Notes: a model not told the origin generated them from the sequence alone. Numbered from the stretch's first letter, positions 16,111-24,637 are shown. The stretch: DNA of 36,333 nt from Microvirga vignae (GCF_001017175.1 NZ_LCYG01000108.1:1-36333), one strand, 5' to 3'. Numbers and translations: made by a program.

Positions 16111-16216
16111 GTCATCACCGGCCTCGTGCCGGTGATCTCGATGAATGAAAGCACAGCACTCTTTGGATCGAGACGGCCGGGACTGATCCCCGGATCAAGT
16201 CCGGGGACGGCCATGG
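16111..16216. repeat. Composite palindromic intergenic repeat, copy 1 (centre type B)
   Basis: The left hairpin ATCACCGGC-ctcgt-GCCGGTGAT (16114-16136) is followed by centre arms TCTCGAT (16136-16142) / ATCGAGA (16167-16173) and a right hairpin CCCCGGA-tcaag-TCCGGGG. It begins with GTCAT like the other copies. It fills the gap between the convergent kinase and racemase genes and can act as a bidirectional terminator. Confidence 0.85.
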
Positions 16217-16224
16217 CGAGCGTA

Positions 16225-16932
16225 TCAATCAGGCTTCAAGGCGTGATCGACCGCAGCAATCGCGTGGATGGTCGTGGTGTCGAAGAGGGGCACAGCGCTG
16301 TCTTCTTCCGATACCAGCAGCATGATCTCCGTGCAGCCGAGAATGACGGCTTGCGCTCCCTTCTCGACCAGGCGCGCGATGATGGCCCGATAGGCCTTCT
16401 TGGATTCCGGATTGATCCTGCCCAGAACGAGCTCTTTGTAGATCACGTCATGCACGGCCTGCCTGTCGTCCGCGTCGGGCACGATCACATCGAGACCATG
16501 CTGCCTCTGCAGGCGGCCCTTGTAAAAGTCCTGCTCCATGGTGAAGGCCGTGCCGAGCAGGCCCACGCGCCGGATGCCAGCAGCGGTGATCTTCTCGGCG
16601 GTAGGATCGGCGATGTGGAGCAGCGGGATGCTGACCGAGGACGTGATTGCATCGGCCAAACGATGCATCGTGTTGGTGCACAGCACGATGAAGTCGGCCC
16701 CTCCCCGCTCCAGGTGAAGAGCCGCATCCTTCATGACCTCGGCGAGCCTGTCCCACTCGCCCGCATGCTGGAGCTGCTTGATCTCGTCGAAATCGACGGA
16801 CCACATGAGGCTGCGTGCCGAATGTACGCCGCCCAGGCGCCGCAGCATTTCCTGGTTGATGATGCGGTAATACTCGGCCGAGCTTTCCCAGCTCATCCCG
16901 CCGATGAGCCCGATGGTCTTCTTCTGCTGCAT
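16225..16932 (-). CDS. Aspartate/glutamate racemase family protein (YgeA-like)
   Basis: 235 residues from ATG 16932; a longer frame adds 13 unlikely residues. PLP-independent amino-acid racemase fold: two catalytic cysteines, C85 in FIVLCTNTMH and C200 in VILGCTEIMLL, interconvert L and D forms by two-base chemistry. The N-terminal TIGLIGGMSWESSAEYY (6-22) is the hallmark of the YgeA/aspartate racemase branch. Cytosolic. It is the last gene of a minus-strand run, only seven bases after the DsbA-fold isomerase gene, so the two are likely cotranscribed, though they share no obvious pathway. Substrate (Asp, Glu, homoserine or broad) cannot be chosen from the sequence. Confidence 0.92.
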   Translation of the reverse strand: MQQKKTIGLIGGMSWESSAEYYRIINQEMLRRLGGVHSARSLMWSVDFDEIKQLQHAGEWDRLAEVMKDAALHLERGGADFIVLCTNTMHRLADAITSSVSIPLLHIADPTAEKITAAGIRRVGLLGTAFTMEQDFYKGRLQRQHGLDVIVPDADDRQAVHDVIYKELVLGRINPESKKAYRAIIARLVEKGAQAVILGCTEIMLLVSEEDSAVPLFDTTTIHAIAAVDHALKPD

Positions 16933-16939
16933 GGAAGCC

Positions 16940-17563
16940 TCAGACGGCAGGCCTGTAGGGCGCGCGGCCACTGCTCAGCGCATCATCGAGCAGATCAAGG
17001 CGATCCTGGCCCCAGAACACCTCGCCGTCGAGCACGTAAGACGGAGAGCCAAAGACGTCCGCCGCCACCGCGTTCTCGAGATTGAGCGCGTAGATCGCCT
17101 CCGTGGTGCTGCCGGTGGCGATGTCCATCAAGGCGGAGGAATCGAGGCCCGCCTGTTCCGCGAGCTCGGTGAGAACGAGCGGGTCGGCGAGATTGCGCTC
17201 CTCCTCCCACACGGCCGCAAAGGCGCGGCGCAGGAAGGCATCGGGGCTCTTGCCCGTGGTCGTGATCGCGATCACGTAGCGATCGGCCAGGTTCACATCG
17301 AAGGGCCAATGCTTCGGAGTGATGGAGAAGGACAGCCCACGCTTTTCGCGCCAGCGCTGGAGCTCGACAAGGCGATAGCGCTGCCGGGCAGGGTGGCGCT
17401 GAGGCAGCGGCAAACCGCCGGTCTCGGAGAAGACGCGGCCCAGAAACACGGGTTTGAAGTTCACCTCAGCCCCGTACCGCTGCACGATATCCATGAAGGG
17501 AGCATGACCGATATAGGCCCAGGGGCTTACGAGCGAGAAATAATAGTCGATGACACGAGGCAT
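16940..17563 (-). CDS. 2-hydroxychromene-2-carboxylate isomerase family protein (DsbA fold)
   Basis: 207 residues from ATG 17563 (a TTG at 17572 is possible). Kappa-class glutathione-transferase/HCCA isomerase family: thioredoxin fold with a helical insertion. The catalytic serine is S13 in YYFSLVSPWAYIGH, in place of the DsbA cysteine pair. The C-terminal AAADVFGSPSYVLDGEVFWG carries the conserved cis-proline loop. The named reaction is the glutathione-dependent isomerisation in naphthalene breakdown, but no aromatic-degradation genes are present, so a general glutathione-linked role is as likely. It is the upstream partner of the racemase gene and 54 bases downstream of the thioesterase gene. 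Confidence 0.9.
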   Translation of the reverse strand: MPRVIDYYFSLVSPWAYIGHAPFMDIVQRYGAEVNFKPVFLGRVFSETGGLPLPQRHPARQRYRLVELQRWREKRGLSFSITPKHWPFDVNLADRYVIAITTTGKSPDAFLRRAFAAVWEEERNLADPLVLTELAEQAGLDSSALMDIATGSTTEAIYALNLENAVAADVFGSPSYVLDGEVFWGQDRLDLLDDALSSGRAPYRPAV

Positions 17564-17617
17564 GGGTTCCAAGCTTCACGATTCAGGCCAGAGGAAGATG
17601 GGCCTAACCTTGAACCA

Positions 17618-18166
17618 TCACGCCGCTCTCTTCAACGTCTCTTCTGCATGAAGAAATGCCTCGACCTCGGGCGCAGCCAGAGGAGGCTCCGCCTGCAGGC
17701 CGATTTCCGACAGGAGGCGGTCCATGGGAACAAAGCGGCGCTCCTTGCGGTCGTAGAGGCCCGCCCTGACCAGCGCGATGGCATTGAGAACCGGGCTTCC
17801 ATCCCTGGCCTTCGAGACCAGCCGATGCTCCATCACCACATGACCCTCGGACCAGGTGAGAATGCGCGTCTCCAGGGTGAAGGGCTGGAACAGCCGCATC
17901 TCGCGCCGAAAACGGATCTGTCCCCCGTTCACAACCGGAACCCAGCCGTGCTTGAGGATCGGGCGCCACAGGCGCGAGCGAATCATGATGTCCGTGCGGC
18001 CCAGATCCATGAGGGTCCAGTAGCGCCCGTTGTTCATATGCAGCGACGTGTCGAGATCGTGCGGCCACACGCGAAATGCGAGGCTCGAGACGTCCTTCAC
18101 CGGATCGAGCTTTGCTCTGAAGAACGAAGTGATGATGAGATGGAGAACGCGCAGCCACAGATTCAT
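17618..18166 (-). CDS. Hotdog-fold acyl-CoA thioesterase family protein
   Basis: 182 residues; ATG 18166 overlaps the DinB stop as ATGA, indicating translational coupling, so longer upstream starts are rejected. 4HBT-type hotdog domain with the signature VWPHDLDTSLHMNNGRYWTL (34-53), where the aspartate is the likely catalytic residue, then GGQIRFRREM and an ILTWSEGHVVMEH strand. Family members hydrolyse acyl-CoA or act on related thioesters; the acyl group is unknown. The N-terminal LWLRVLHLIITSFF is hydrophobic and could lie against the membrane. It precedes the HCCA-isomerase gene in a four-gene minus-strand run. Confidence 0.88.
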   Translation of the reverse strand: MNLWLRVLHLIITSFFRAKLDPVKDVSSLAFRVWPHDLDTSLHMNNGRYWTLMDLGRTDIMIRSRLWRPILKHGWVPVVNGGQIRFRREMRLFQPFTLETRILTWSEGHVVMEHRLVSKARDGSPVLNAIALVRAGLYDRKERRFVPMDRLLSEIGLQAEPPLAAPEVEAFLHAEETLKRAA

Positions 18167-18672
18167 GTCATGCCCATTCCGCTGATGCGCTGAAATGCGA
18201 TGAGGTCGAGAGACGGCGCATCGAGACCGAAGCTGGTCAGCAGGCAATGGGCCTGGCCGCGATGATGGGTCTGGTGATTGAAGAAGTGCATGAGCGCCGG
18301 AGCCAGAGGCTGTTCGATGTCGGTCGGGCTCGACATCGTCCGATAGCGGATCCTTCCTACGAGATCGGCCGCGGACAAGCCATCGACATAGGCCACGATC
18401 CGTTCGTCTTCCTTCCGGCGCGCCTCCTTAAGATCGGACAGGCTCTCGAACAGAATGGCATCGAGCCGGTTCGCGACCTCTCCCTCGCCCGTGAAGCGTT
18501 TCAGCCAGATGCGGTCAGCCACGAGGATGTGGTTCAACGTGCCGTGCAGCGACTTGAAGAACGCTCCGCGATCTGCGCGGTAATCCTCATCCGACAGCTG
18601 CGCGGCCGCCTCATAGATGCGCTCGTTGCACCAGGCATTGTAGGCCGCCATCATGGCAAAGTGCGGCTTCAT
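18163..18672 (-). CDS. DinB-family four-helix metalloprotein
   Basis: 169 residues; ATG 18672 has AGGAG about nine bases upstream. The DinB/YfiT-like fold is a four-helix bundle with a metal bound by three histidines, here H48 in LHGTLNHILVAD and H133 and H137 in NHQTHHRGQAH. Members include thiol-dependent transferases (bacillithiol or mycothiol systems) and proteins named only from DNA-damage induction in Bacillus. In a glutathione-using proteobacterium the substrate is unknown. The stop overlaps the thioesterase start by ATGA. The upstream side holds a composite palindromic repeat, so this gene probably starts its own transcript. Confidence 0.9.
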   Translation of the reverse strand: MKPHFAMMAAYNAWCNERIYEAAAQLSDEDYRADRGAFFKSLHGTLNHILVADRIWLKRFTGEGEVANRLDAILFESLSDLKEARRKEDERIVAYVDGLSAADLVGRIRYRTMSSPTDIEQPLAPALMHFFNHQTHHRGQAHCLLTSFGLDAPSLDLIAFQRISGMGMT

Positions 18673-18770
18673 GGCGAAGGCTCCTTCATGTCCGTCTTTC
18701 GCGTCATGCGATGCTGCGAAGCATCGGTCAAGATAGCCTTGTCCATCCCGTCGGTCATGGCCATCCCTCC

Positions 18771-18870
18771 GTCATGCCCGCGCTTGTCGCGGGCATCCAC
18801 GTCTTTTTGGTGCAGGGCTCCCCAAGACGTGCCCCAAGACGTGGATCCCCGGCACAAGGCCGGGGATGAC
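18771..18870. repeat. Composite palindromic intergenic repeat, copy 2 (centre type A)
   Basis: The left hairpin ATGCCCGCG-cttgt-CGCGGGCAT (18774-18796) is followed by the centre arm CCACGTCTT (18797-18805) against AAGACGTGG (18836-18844), with a second AAGACGT at 18824-18830, and the right hairpin ATCCCCGGC-acaag-GCCGGGGAT (18845-18867). Outer ends are GTCAT and ATGAC. A truncated piece, GTCATGGCCATCCC, lies just before it (about 18754-18767). It sits between dinB and the FadB-like gene. Confidence 0.9.
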
Positions 18871-18885
18871 GAGGAGCCATGACGC

Positions 18886-21093
18886 TCAAGCAGCCTTCTT
18901 CGCTGCGGCGCGACCGTAGAAGGTCTCGCCGGAAGCGGCCATGTCGAGGAGAAGCTTCGGCGGGGCAAAGCGCTCGCCATGCTTGGCCTGCAGCCTTTGG
19001 CACAGCTCCACAAAGGTCTTCGCACCCATGAAGTCGATGTAGGACAAGGCACCGCCCGTATAAGGCGCGAAGCCGAAGCCGAGGATCGAGCCGACATCCG
19101 CCTCGCGCGGATCGGTGACGACACCTTCCTCGAAGGTGCGAGCGGCTTCGAGAGCCTGCGTCACGAGAAGGCGCTGCTTCAACTCCTGCATGTCGACGAG
19201 CTCCGGCTCCACATGCTTCGCCTGAAGATCCTTCAGACCCGGCCACAGACGCTTCTGGCCACTCTCCGGATAATCGTAGAACCCTTTCCGGTTCTTGCGA
19301 CCGAGGCGGCCCTCCTTCTCCACGAGGGTTGTCAGCAGTTCCTCCTGCTGCGGCACGATGGCGGCCTCGCCCAGCTGCGCCTTCGTGGCCTTGAGGATCT
19401 TGAGCCCCAGATCGACGCCGACTTCATCGTTCAGCGAGAGCGGACCGACCGGCATGCCGGCCTGTTTGCCCGCCTGCTCGATCATCGCTGCGGGCAGGCC
19501 TTCCGTGAACATGAGATGGCCTTCGAGAATGTAGGCCAGCACGCAACGGTTGGCGAAGAAGCCGCGCGAGTCGTTGACGACGATGGGCGTCTTCTTGATC
19601 AGGCGCACATAGTCGAGCGCAGTGGCGAGCGCCTTGTCGCCGGTTTCCTTGCCCATGATGATCTCGACCAGCATCATCTTCTCGACCGGCGAGAAGAAGT
19701 GGATGCCGATGAACTGGCCTGCATTCCTGGAGTTCTTGGCAAGGCCGGTGATCGGCAGCGTCGAGGTGTTGGAGGCGAAGATGCAATCCGGCCGGATCGC
19801 GGCTTCCACCTTCTGGATCACCTCGGCCTTCACCGCCGGATCCTCGAACACGGCCTCGATCACGAGATCGCAATCGGCAAGATCGCTGTAATCGGCGCTT
19901 GCCCTGATGCGCCCGAGCAGAGCATCACGATCGGCCGTCTTGGCACGGCCTTTCATGATCTGATCGGACATGAGCTTGTGCGAATGGGCCTTGCCCTTCT
20001 CCGCCGCCTCCGTGTCGCGGTCGATCAGCACGACCTCGAGACCCGCATTGGCGGTGACGTAAGCCACGCTCGCGCCCATGAATCCGGCGCCAATGACGCC
20101 GACCTTCCTGATGGTCGTCGGCGGCACGTCCTTCGGACGGCGTGCGCCCTTGTTCAGGTCCTGCATGGAGATGAAAAGCGTGCGGATCATCGCCGCAGCT
20201 TCCTTCGAGCGCAGGATCTTGGCGAACCAACGCGACTCCACCTTCAGCGCAAGATCCATCGGCAGCTGCAGGCCCTGGTAGACCGTTTCCAGGATCGCGC
20301 GGATCGCCGGGTAATTGTCCTGCGTCTCGCGACGATAGATGGCGTTGGCCGGCGGCCAGATCTGCATGCCGGCGGCGGAATAGACCTTGTTCGAGGGCAG
20401 CTTGTAGCCCTTCTGGTCCCACGGCGCGATGGCCGAACCGCCTTGTCTGATCCAGTCCTTCGCCGTCTGCACGATCTGGTCGCGCGGCGCGACGGCATGG
20501 ACGAGGCCCATGTTGCGGGCCATGAGCGGGCGGAGCTGCTCGCCCTTGAAGAGCATCTGCAATGCGTCGCCGGTCTGCATCAGACGCGGCACGCGCTGCG
20601 TGCCGCCTGCGCCCGGGAAGAGGCCGACCTTCACCTCGGGCAGACCGACGCGGGTGGAGTCGACGTCCGACAGAACACGGAAATGGCAGGCAAGCGCCAG
20701 CTCGAAGGCACCGCCGAGACATACGCCATGGATCGCGATCGCGAACGGCTTGCCGCAGGTCTCCAAACGACGATAGAGCAGCGAGAGTTTTCGCGACTCT
20801 TCGAAGAGGAACGCAGTCGCTGCCTCCTCGCCCTTCTCCTTGGCAACCCGCAGATACTGCGCATTGGAGGACTGGAGCATGGTGAGGTCCGCGCCGCCGG
20901 AGAAGGATTCCTTGCCGGACGTGATGACGCAACCCTTGATGGCTTCGTCACCGGCAACCTTTTCGATGATCTGGGACAGCTCGTCCATCACCTGCGGGGT
21001 GATGACGTTCATGGAGCGGTCCTTCATGTCCCAGGTCGCGAGTGCAATGCCGTCGGCATCGACCTCGAAGCGGAAATTGGTGAAGTTCGTCAT
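18886..21093 (-). CDS. fadB: FadB/FadJ-type enoyl-CoA hydratase / 3-hydroxyacyl-CoA dehydrogenase
   Basis: 735 residues, normal for the alpha subunit of the fatty-acid oxidation complex. The N-terminal crotonase domain (about 5-200) keeps both catalytic glutamates, E131 in GVCLGGAFE and E153 in GLPEVKVGLFPGAGGT. The linker helix leads to the NAD-binding domain (about 328-505) with VGVIGAGFMGASVA and the catalytic H465 in GIHFFSPVEKM. Two C-terminal dehydrogenase domains follow, with DSRGFFANR. It carries out hydration of trans-2-enoyl-CoA and oxidation to 3-ketoacyl-CoA in beta-oxidation. The ATG at 21093 has GGGAGAA upstream. It is 26 bases after the thiolase gene and ends the acyl-CoA dehydrogenase-thiolase-FadB operon. 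Whether it prefers long or short chains cannot be read from the sequence. Confidence 0.95.
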   Translation of the reverse strand: MTNFTNFRFEVDADGIALATWDMKDRSMNVITPQVMDELSQIIEKVAGDEAIKGCVITSGKESFSGGADLTMLQSSNAQYLRVAKEKGEEAATAFLFEESRKLSLLYRRLETCGKPFAIAIHGVCLGGAFELALACHFRVLSDVDSTRVGLPEVKVGLFPGAGGTQRVPRLMQTGDALQMLFKGEQLRPLMARNMGLVHAVAPRDQIVQTAKDWIRQGGSAIAPWDQKGYKLPSNKVYSAAGMQIWPPANAIYRRETQDNYPAIRAILETVYQGLQLPMDLALKVESRWFAKILRSKEAAAMIRTLFISMQDLNKGARRPKDVPPTTIRKVGVIGAGFMGASVAYVTANAGLEVVLIDRDTEAAEKGKAHSHKLMSDQIMKGRAKTADRDALLGRIRASADYSDLADCDLVIEAVFEDPAVKAEVIQKVEAAIRPDCIFASNTSTLPITGLAKNSRNAGQFIGIHFFSPVEKMMLVEIIMGKETGDKALATALDYVRLIKKTPIVVNDSRGFFANRCVLAYILEGHLMFTEGLPAAMIEQAGKQAGMPVGPLSLNDEVGVDLGLKILKATKAQLGEAAIVPQQEELLTTLVEKEGRLGRKNRKGFYDYPESGQKRLWPGLKDLQAKHVEPELVDMQELKQRLLVTQALEAARTFEEGVVTDPREADVGSILGFGFAPYTGGALSYIDFMGAKTFVELCQRLQAKHGERFAPPKLLLDMAASGETFYGRAAAKKAA

Positions 21094-21119
21094 GGGGGTT
21101 CTCCCGTCTCCGCTGTTCT

Positions 21120-22328
21120 TTAAACGCGCTCGATGATGGCAGCCGTGCCCATGCCGGCGGCGACGCAGAGCGTGATCAATGCCGTCTGCCTGTTGGTGCG
21201 CTCCAGTTCGTCGAGCACCGTGCCGAGGATCATGGCACCGGTGGCACCGAGCGGATGGCCCATGGCGATCGCGCCGCCATTCACGTTGACCTTCGCCGGA
21301 TCGAGGTCGAGCGCTTGCATATAGCGCAGCACCACGGCCGAGAACGCCTCGTTGATCTCGAAGAGATCGATGTCGTCCTTCGTCATGCCCGCTTTTTTAA
21401 GCGCGAGCTCCGACACGTCGATGGGCCCGGTGAGCATGAGGGCGAGATCGGAGCCGATGGAGGCGAAACCTTTCAGGCGCGCGCGGGGCTTACACCCCAT
21501 CTTCGTGCCGCCTTCTTTTGAGCCGACGAGCACGGCAGACGCGCCGTCCACGATGCCAGACGAGTTGCCGGCATGATGCACGTGGTCGATGAACTCCACA
21601 TCCGGATGCGCTGCGATGGCCACCGCATCGAAGCCGCCCATCTCGCCCATCTGCACGAAGGCGGCTTTCAGCTGGCCCAGCGACTGCATGTCGGTTCCCG
21701 GACGCATGTGCTCGTCACGGTTCAGAATCGTGAGACCGTTCACGTCCTTCACCGGCACGACGGACTTCGAAAAGCGCCCCTCGTTCCAGGCCCTCGCGGC
21801 ACGCTTCTGCGACTCGACCGCATAGGCATCGACGTCATCGCGGGTGAAGCCGTATTTCGTGGCGATGAGATCCGCCGAGATGCCCTGAGGCAGGAAGTAG
21901 TTGGAAATGGCGATGCCCGGATCGACCGGCCATGCGCCGCCGGACGCGCCCATGCCGACGCGGCTCATGGATTCGACACCGCCGCCGATGGCGATGTCCT
22001 TCATGCCGGACATGACCTGGGCTGCGGCGAGGTTCACCGCATCGAGTCCCGAGGCGCAGAAGCGGTTGATCTGCACGCCGGGCACTTCCTTGCCGAAGCC
22101 AGCCTTGAGGGCCGCTGCACGCGCGATGTCGCCGCCCGCCTCGCCGACCGGATCGACGCAGCCGAGCACCACGTCTTCCACCAGCATCGGATCGAGATCG
22201 TTGCGCTTGCGGATGGCGTCGAGTGCCGTGACGGCGAGATCGACCGCGGGCACTTCGTGGAGTGAGCCATCCGGCTTGCCGCGCCCGCGCGGGGTGCGAA
22301 CGGCGTCATAGATAAATGCTTCGGCCAT
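21120..22328 (-). CDS. fadA: Acetyl-CoA C-acyltransferase (3-ketoacyl-CoA thiolase)
   Basis: 402 residues. Thiolase with the acyl-enzyme cysteine C91 in INRFCASGLDAVNL, H358 in AIAMGHPLGATGAM and the second catalytic cysteine C388 in TLCVAAGMGTAAII. The N-terminus AFIYDAVRTPRGRGKPDGSL and the length fit the degradative FadA-like group rather than biosynthetic PhaA. It cleaves 3-ketoacyl-CoA with CoA to give acetyl-CoA and a shortened acyl-CoA. The ATG at 22328 follows GGGAGG. The FadB-like gene is immediately downstream, so the two probably form the usual alpha2beta2 complex. Symbol given by function and position; no orthology test was possible. Confidence 0.94.
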   Translation of the reverse strand: MAEAFIYDAVRTPRGRGKPDGSLHEVPAVDLAVTALDAIRKRNDLDPMLVEDVVLGCVDPVGEAGGDIARAAALKAGFGKEVPGVQINRFCASGLDAVNLAAAQVMSGMKDIAIGGGVESMSRVGMGASGGAWPVDPGIAISNYFLPQGISADLIATKYGFTRDDVDAYAVESQKRAARAWNEGRFSKSVVPVKDVNGLTILNRDEHMRPGTDMQSLGQLKAAFVQMGEMGGFDAVAIAAHPDVEFIDHVHHAGNSSGIVDGASAVLVGSKEGGTKMGCKPRARLKGFASIGSDLALMLTGPIDVSELALKKAGMTKDDIDLFEINEAFSAVVLRYMQALDLDPAKVNVNGGAIAMGHPLGATGAMILGTVLDELERTNRQTALITLCVAAGMGTAAIIERV

Positions 22329-22355
22329 GAGGGCCTCCCAGGTTCTTCGTGTCGT

Positions 22356-24149
22356 TTAGAAAGCTTCCATCGGCATCGCCATGGTGACATCCGCACCGGA
22401 CGAGATGCGGGCCAGGCGCACGCCGGTCTCCGGCATCATGCGCTCCATGAAGAAGCGTCCCGTCAGCAGCTTTGCGTCCATCGTCTCGGCGGCGCCATCG
22501 CCTTGTGCTTTCCTGGCGTGCGCGGCCTTCGCCATTTTGGCCCACATGTAGCCCATGGCAACGGTGCCGAACAGGTGCATGTAGTCGGTCGCGCCGGCAC
22601 CCGCGTTGTCGGGCTTTGCCATCGCATTCTGCATGAACCACATGGTGGCCTGCTGCAGATGGCCGAGTCCCTGCTGCAGTGGCGCGATGAAGCCCTTCAG
22701 GCTCTCGTCGCTCGCGTTTTCCTGGCAGAAGGTGCCGACCTCGCTGAAGAAGGCCATGATGGCGCGGCCGCCATCCTTGCCGAGCTTGCGACCGACGAGA
22801 TCCATGGCCTGAATGCCGTTGGCGCCCTCGTAGATCATGGCGATACGGGCATCGCGCACGAACTGCGACATGCCCCATTCCTCGATATAGCCGTGGCCGC
22901 CGAACATCTGCTGCGCCTTCACGGCGTTCTCGAAGCCGAGATCGGTGAGCACTCCCTTCACCACCGGCGTCATGAGCCCCATGTAATCCTCGGCCGTCTG
23001 GCGCTGCGCCTCATCCGAGGAGCGATGCGCGATGTCGCTGTTCAGCCCGGTCCAGACGATGAGCGCGCGCGCCGCCTCGTTGAAGGACTTGATGGAGAGA
23101 AGCGTGCGGCGCACGTCCGGATGCACGATGATCGGATCGGCGGGCTTGTCCGGGAATTTCGGTCCGTTGAGCGAGCGGCCCTGCAGACGATCCTTCGCAT
23201 AGGCGACGGCGTTCTGATAGGCGACTTCGGATTGCGAGAGCCCTTGTACGCCCACCGCGAGACGCGCCTCGTTCATCATCACGAACATGGCGTTCAGGCC
23301 GCGGTTCTCCTCGCCCACGAGCCAGCCCTTCGCCCCGTCATAGTTCATGACGCAGGTGGCGTTGCCGTGAATGCCCATCTTGTGCTCGATCGAGCCGCAG
23401 GACACGCCGTTCCTCTCGCCCAGCGAACCATCCGTGTTGATGAGGAATTTCGGCACGACGAAGAGCGAGATGCCCTTGGTGCCGGCAGGCGCGCCTTCGA
23501 TGCGTGCGAGAACGAGATGGACGATGTTCTCCGCCATGTCGTGCTCGCCGGCGGAGATGAAGATCTTGGTACCGGAGATGGCATAGGAGCCGTCGCCGTT
23601 CGGAACGGCCTTTGTCTTGAGCAGGCCCAGATCCGTGCCGCAATGGGGTTCGGTCAGGTTCATGGTGCCGGTCCACGCGCCCTCGACCATCTTCGGCAGA
23701 TAGGTGCGCTTCTGCTCTTCGGTACCGTGCACCAGGAGCGCCGCAATGGCACCTTGGGTGAGCCCCGGATACATGCCGAGCGCCAGGTTCGCCGAGGAGA
23801 TGAATTCCTGCATCACGGTATTGAGGACGGAGGGCAGCCCCTGCCCGCCGAATTCCTCCGGCGCCGACAGGCCCATCCAGCCGCCGGAGGCATAGGCCTC
23901 ATAGGCTTGCCTGAAGCCCTTCGGCGTGGTCACCGAGCCGTCCGGCTTGCGGGTGCACCCCTCCTGGTCGCCCGTGAGGTTGAGGGGCGCGAACACCTCT
24001 TCGCAGAGCTTGGCGCCCTCGGCGAGGATGGCCTCCACCACATCCGGCGTTGCATCGGCAAAGCCGGGCAGATTGTTGTAGCGCTCGATGGGGAAGACAT
24101 CGTTCAAGAGGAACATGACGTCTTCGACAGGGGCCTTGTAAACCGGCAT
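22356..24149 (-). CDS. Acyl-CoA dehydrogenase, long form with C-terminal PF12806 domain
   Basis: 597 residues from ATG 24149, chosen for the GGAGGAAGAGCG leader. FAD-dependent acyl-CoA dehydrogenase of the ~600-residue class (FadE/DmdC-like): an extra N-terminal helix block, MNLTEPHCGTDLG in the FAD/substrate region, and the likely catalytic base E441 in AMIYEGANGIQAMDLVGRK. The C-terminal extension (about 465-597) is the domain specific to this class. It would introduce the trans-2 double bond that starts each beta-oxidation round. Databases often label such proteins 3-methylmercaptopropionyl-CoA dehydrogenase, but the adjacent thiolase and FadB genes argue for general fatty-acid use. It is the first gene of the operon, with two dyads just upstream (24206-24249). 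Confidence 0.93.
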   Translation of the reverse strand: MPVYKAPVEDVMFLLNDVFPIERYNNLPGFADATPDVVEAILAEGAKLCEEVFAPLNLTGDQEGCTRKPDGSVTTPKGFRQAYEAYASGGWMGLSAPEEFGGQGLPSVLNTVMQEFISSANLALGMYPGLTQGAIAALLVHGTEEQKRTYLPKMVEGAWTGTMNLTEPHCGTDLGLLKTKAVPNGDGSYAISGTKIFISAGEHDMAENIVHLVLARIEGAPAGTKGISLFVVPKFLINTDGSLGERNGVSCGSIEHKMGIHGNATCVMNYDGAKGWLVGEENRGLNAMFVMMNEARLAVGVQGLSQSEVAYQNAVAYAKDRLQGRSLNGPKFPDKPADPIIVHPDVRRTLLSIKSFNEAARALIVWTGLNSDIAHRSSDEAQRQTAEDYMGLMTPVVKGVLTDLGFENAVKAQQMFGGHGYIEEWGMSQFVRDARIAMIYEGANGIQAMDLVGRKLGKDGGRAIMAFFSEVGTFCQENASDESLKGFIAPLQQGLGHLQQATMWFMQNAMAKPDNAGAGATDYMHLFGTVAMGYMWAKMAKAAHARKAQGDGAAETMDAKLLTGRFFMERMMPETGVRLARISSGADVTMAMPMEAF

Positions 24150-24205
24150 TCGCTCTTCCTCCGAAATCGGCTGGCGGCAGCCCTGAAGGGCGCTCGGCCA
24201 ACCCC

Positions 24206-24249
24206 ATAGATAGTTCACATATAAACCATCTATCCCTCTTGGGAAGAGG
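24206..24249. promoter_or_regulatory. Two dyads upstream of the beta-oxidation operon
   Basis: The first is ATAGATAGTT (24206-24215) / AACCATCTAT (24224-24233), nine of ten positions symmetrical around CACATATA. The second is exact: CCTCTT-GGG-AAGAGG (24235-24249). They lie 57-100 bases ahead of the acyl-CoA dehydrogenase ATG in an AT-rich pocket, the right place for a repressor or activator operator. The MerR protein encoded next door is the obvious candidate binder, but its own promoter dyad has a different sequence. Confidence 0.5.
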
Positions 24250-24311
24250 TAGGGCGCAAAATCTCGTGCGACACAGACGAAAGTTGGGGACGCCCAATCC
24301 CCTCCTGCCCC

Positions 24312-24407
24312 AGAGCATTTTCCGGCGAAGTGGATCCGGTTCGCCGTCAGAAAATGCGGCAGAACAATGAGGAGAGCCGTTTCCGCTTGCGTGGAAACGG
24401 CTCTAGA
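24312..24407. repeat. Two-hairpin palindromic repeat, forward copy
   Basis: The first hairpin runs from GCATTTTCCGGCGAA to an imperfect TTCGCCG..AAAATGC arm with the loop core GTGGATCCGG. The second is exact, GAGCCGTTTCC (24374-24384) - gcttgcgt - GGAAACGGCTC (24393-24403). Ends are AGAGC and CTCTAGA. It is an inverted copy of the element at 24543-24637. Confidence 0.85.
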
Positions 24408-24542
24408 GGTCGCCTCGATTTCCGCGACGACCAGGGCCCCTCATGGAAGAGAGCCTTCTAAAGCGGATGCGCCCAGAGGCGTCGGGCGGACATCACTCTC
24501 GGCCACCGGTCGCATCGAGAAGAGATTGAGGAAGGTGCCGGT
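24408..24542. other. Spacer between inverted repeat copies, no gene seen
   Basis: 135 bases separate the two inverted repeat copies. Short open frames run through it but extend into the repeats and show no family pattern. I see no RNA gene and no promoter that can be supported. Confidence 0.5.
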
Positions 24543-24637
24543 TCTAGAGCTGTTTCCATGCCCATGGAAACAGCTCCCTTCTTTGCTGCGCCGCATTTTT
24601 CGGCGAACCGGATCCACTTCGCCGAAAAATGCTCTAG
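24543..24637. repeat. Two-hairpin palindromic repeat, inverted copy
   Basis: The first hairpin is GAGCTGTTTCC (24547-24557) - atgcccat - GGAAACAGCTC (24566-24576). The second is a perfect 15-bp stem, GCATTTTTCGGCGAA (24593-24607) / TTCGCCGAAAAATGC (24618-24632), with a 10-base loop. Compared with the copy at 24312, the short hairpin shows a paired C-to-T and G-to-A change that keeps the stem. Its CTCTAG end supplies the stop codon of the MerR gene. Confidence 0.9.

Noticed and set aside
18979..21123. 714-codon open frame opposite the FadB-like gene
   Set aside because: Same shadow effect; no recognisable domain, and the FadB frame is complete.
24312..24637. MITE-like transposon with inverted repeat ends around a 135-base core
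   Set aside because: The ends are two separate copies of a known kind of palindromic repeat and I see no target-site duplication; two independent insertions explain it as well.
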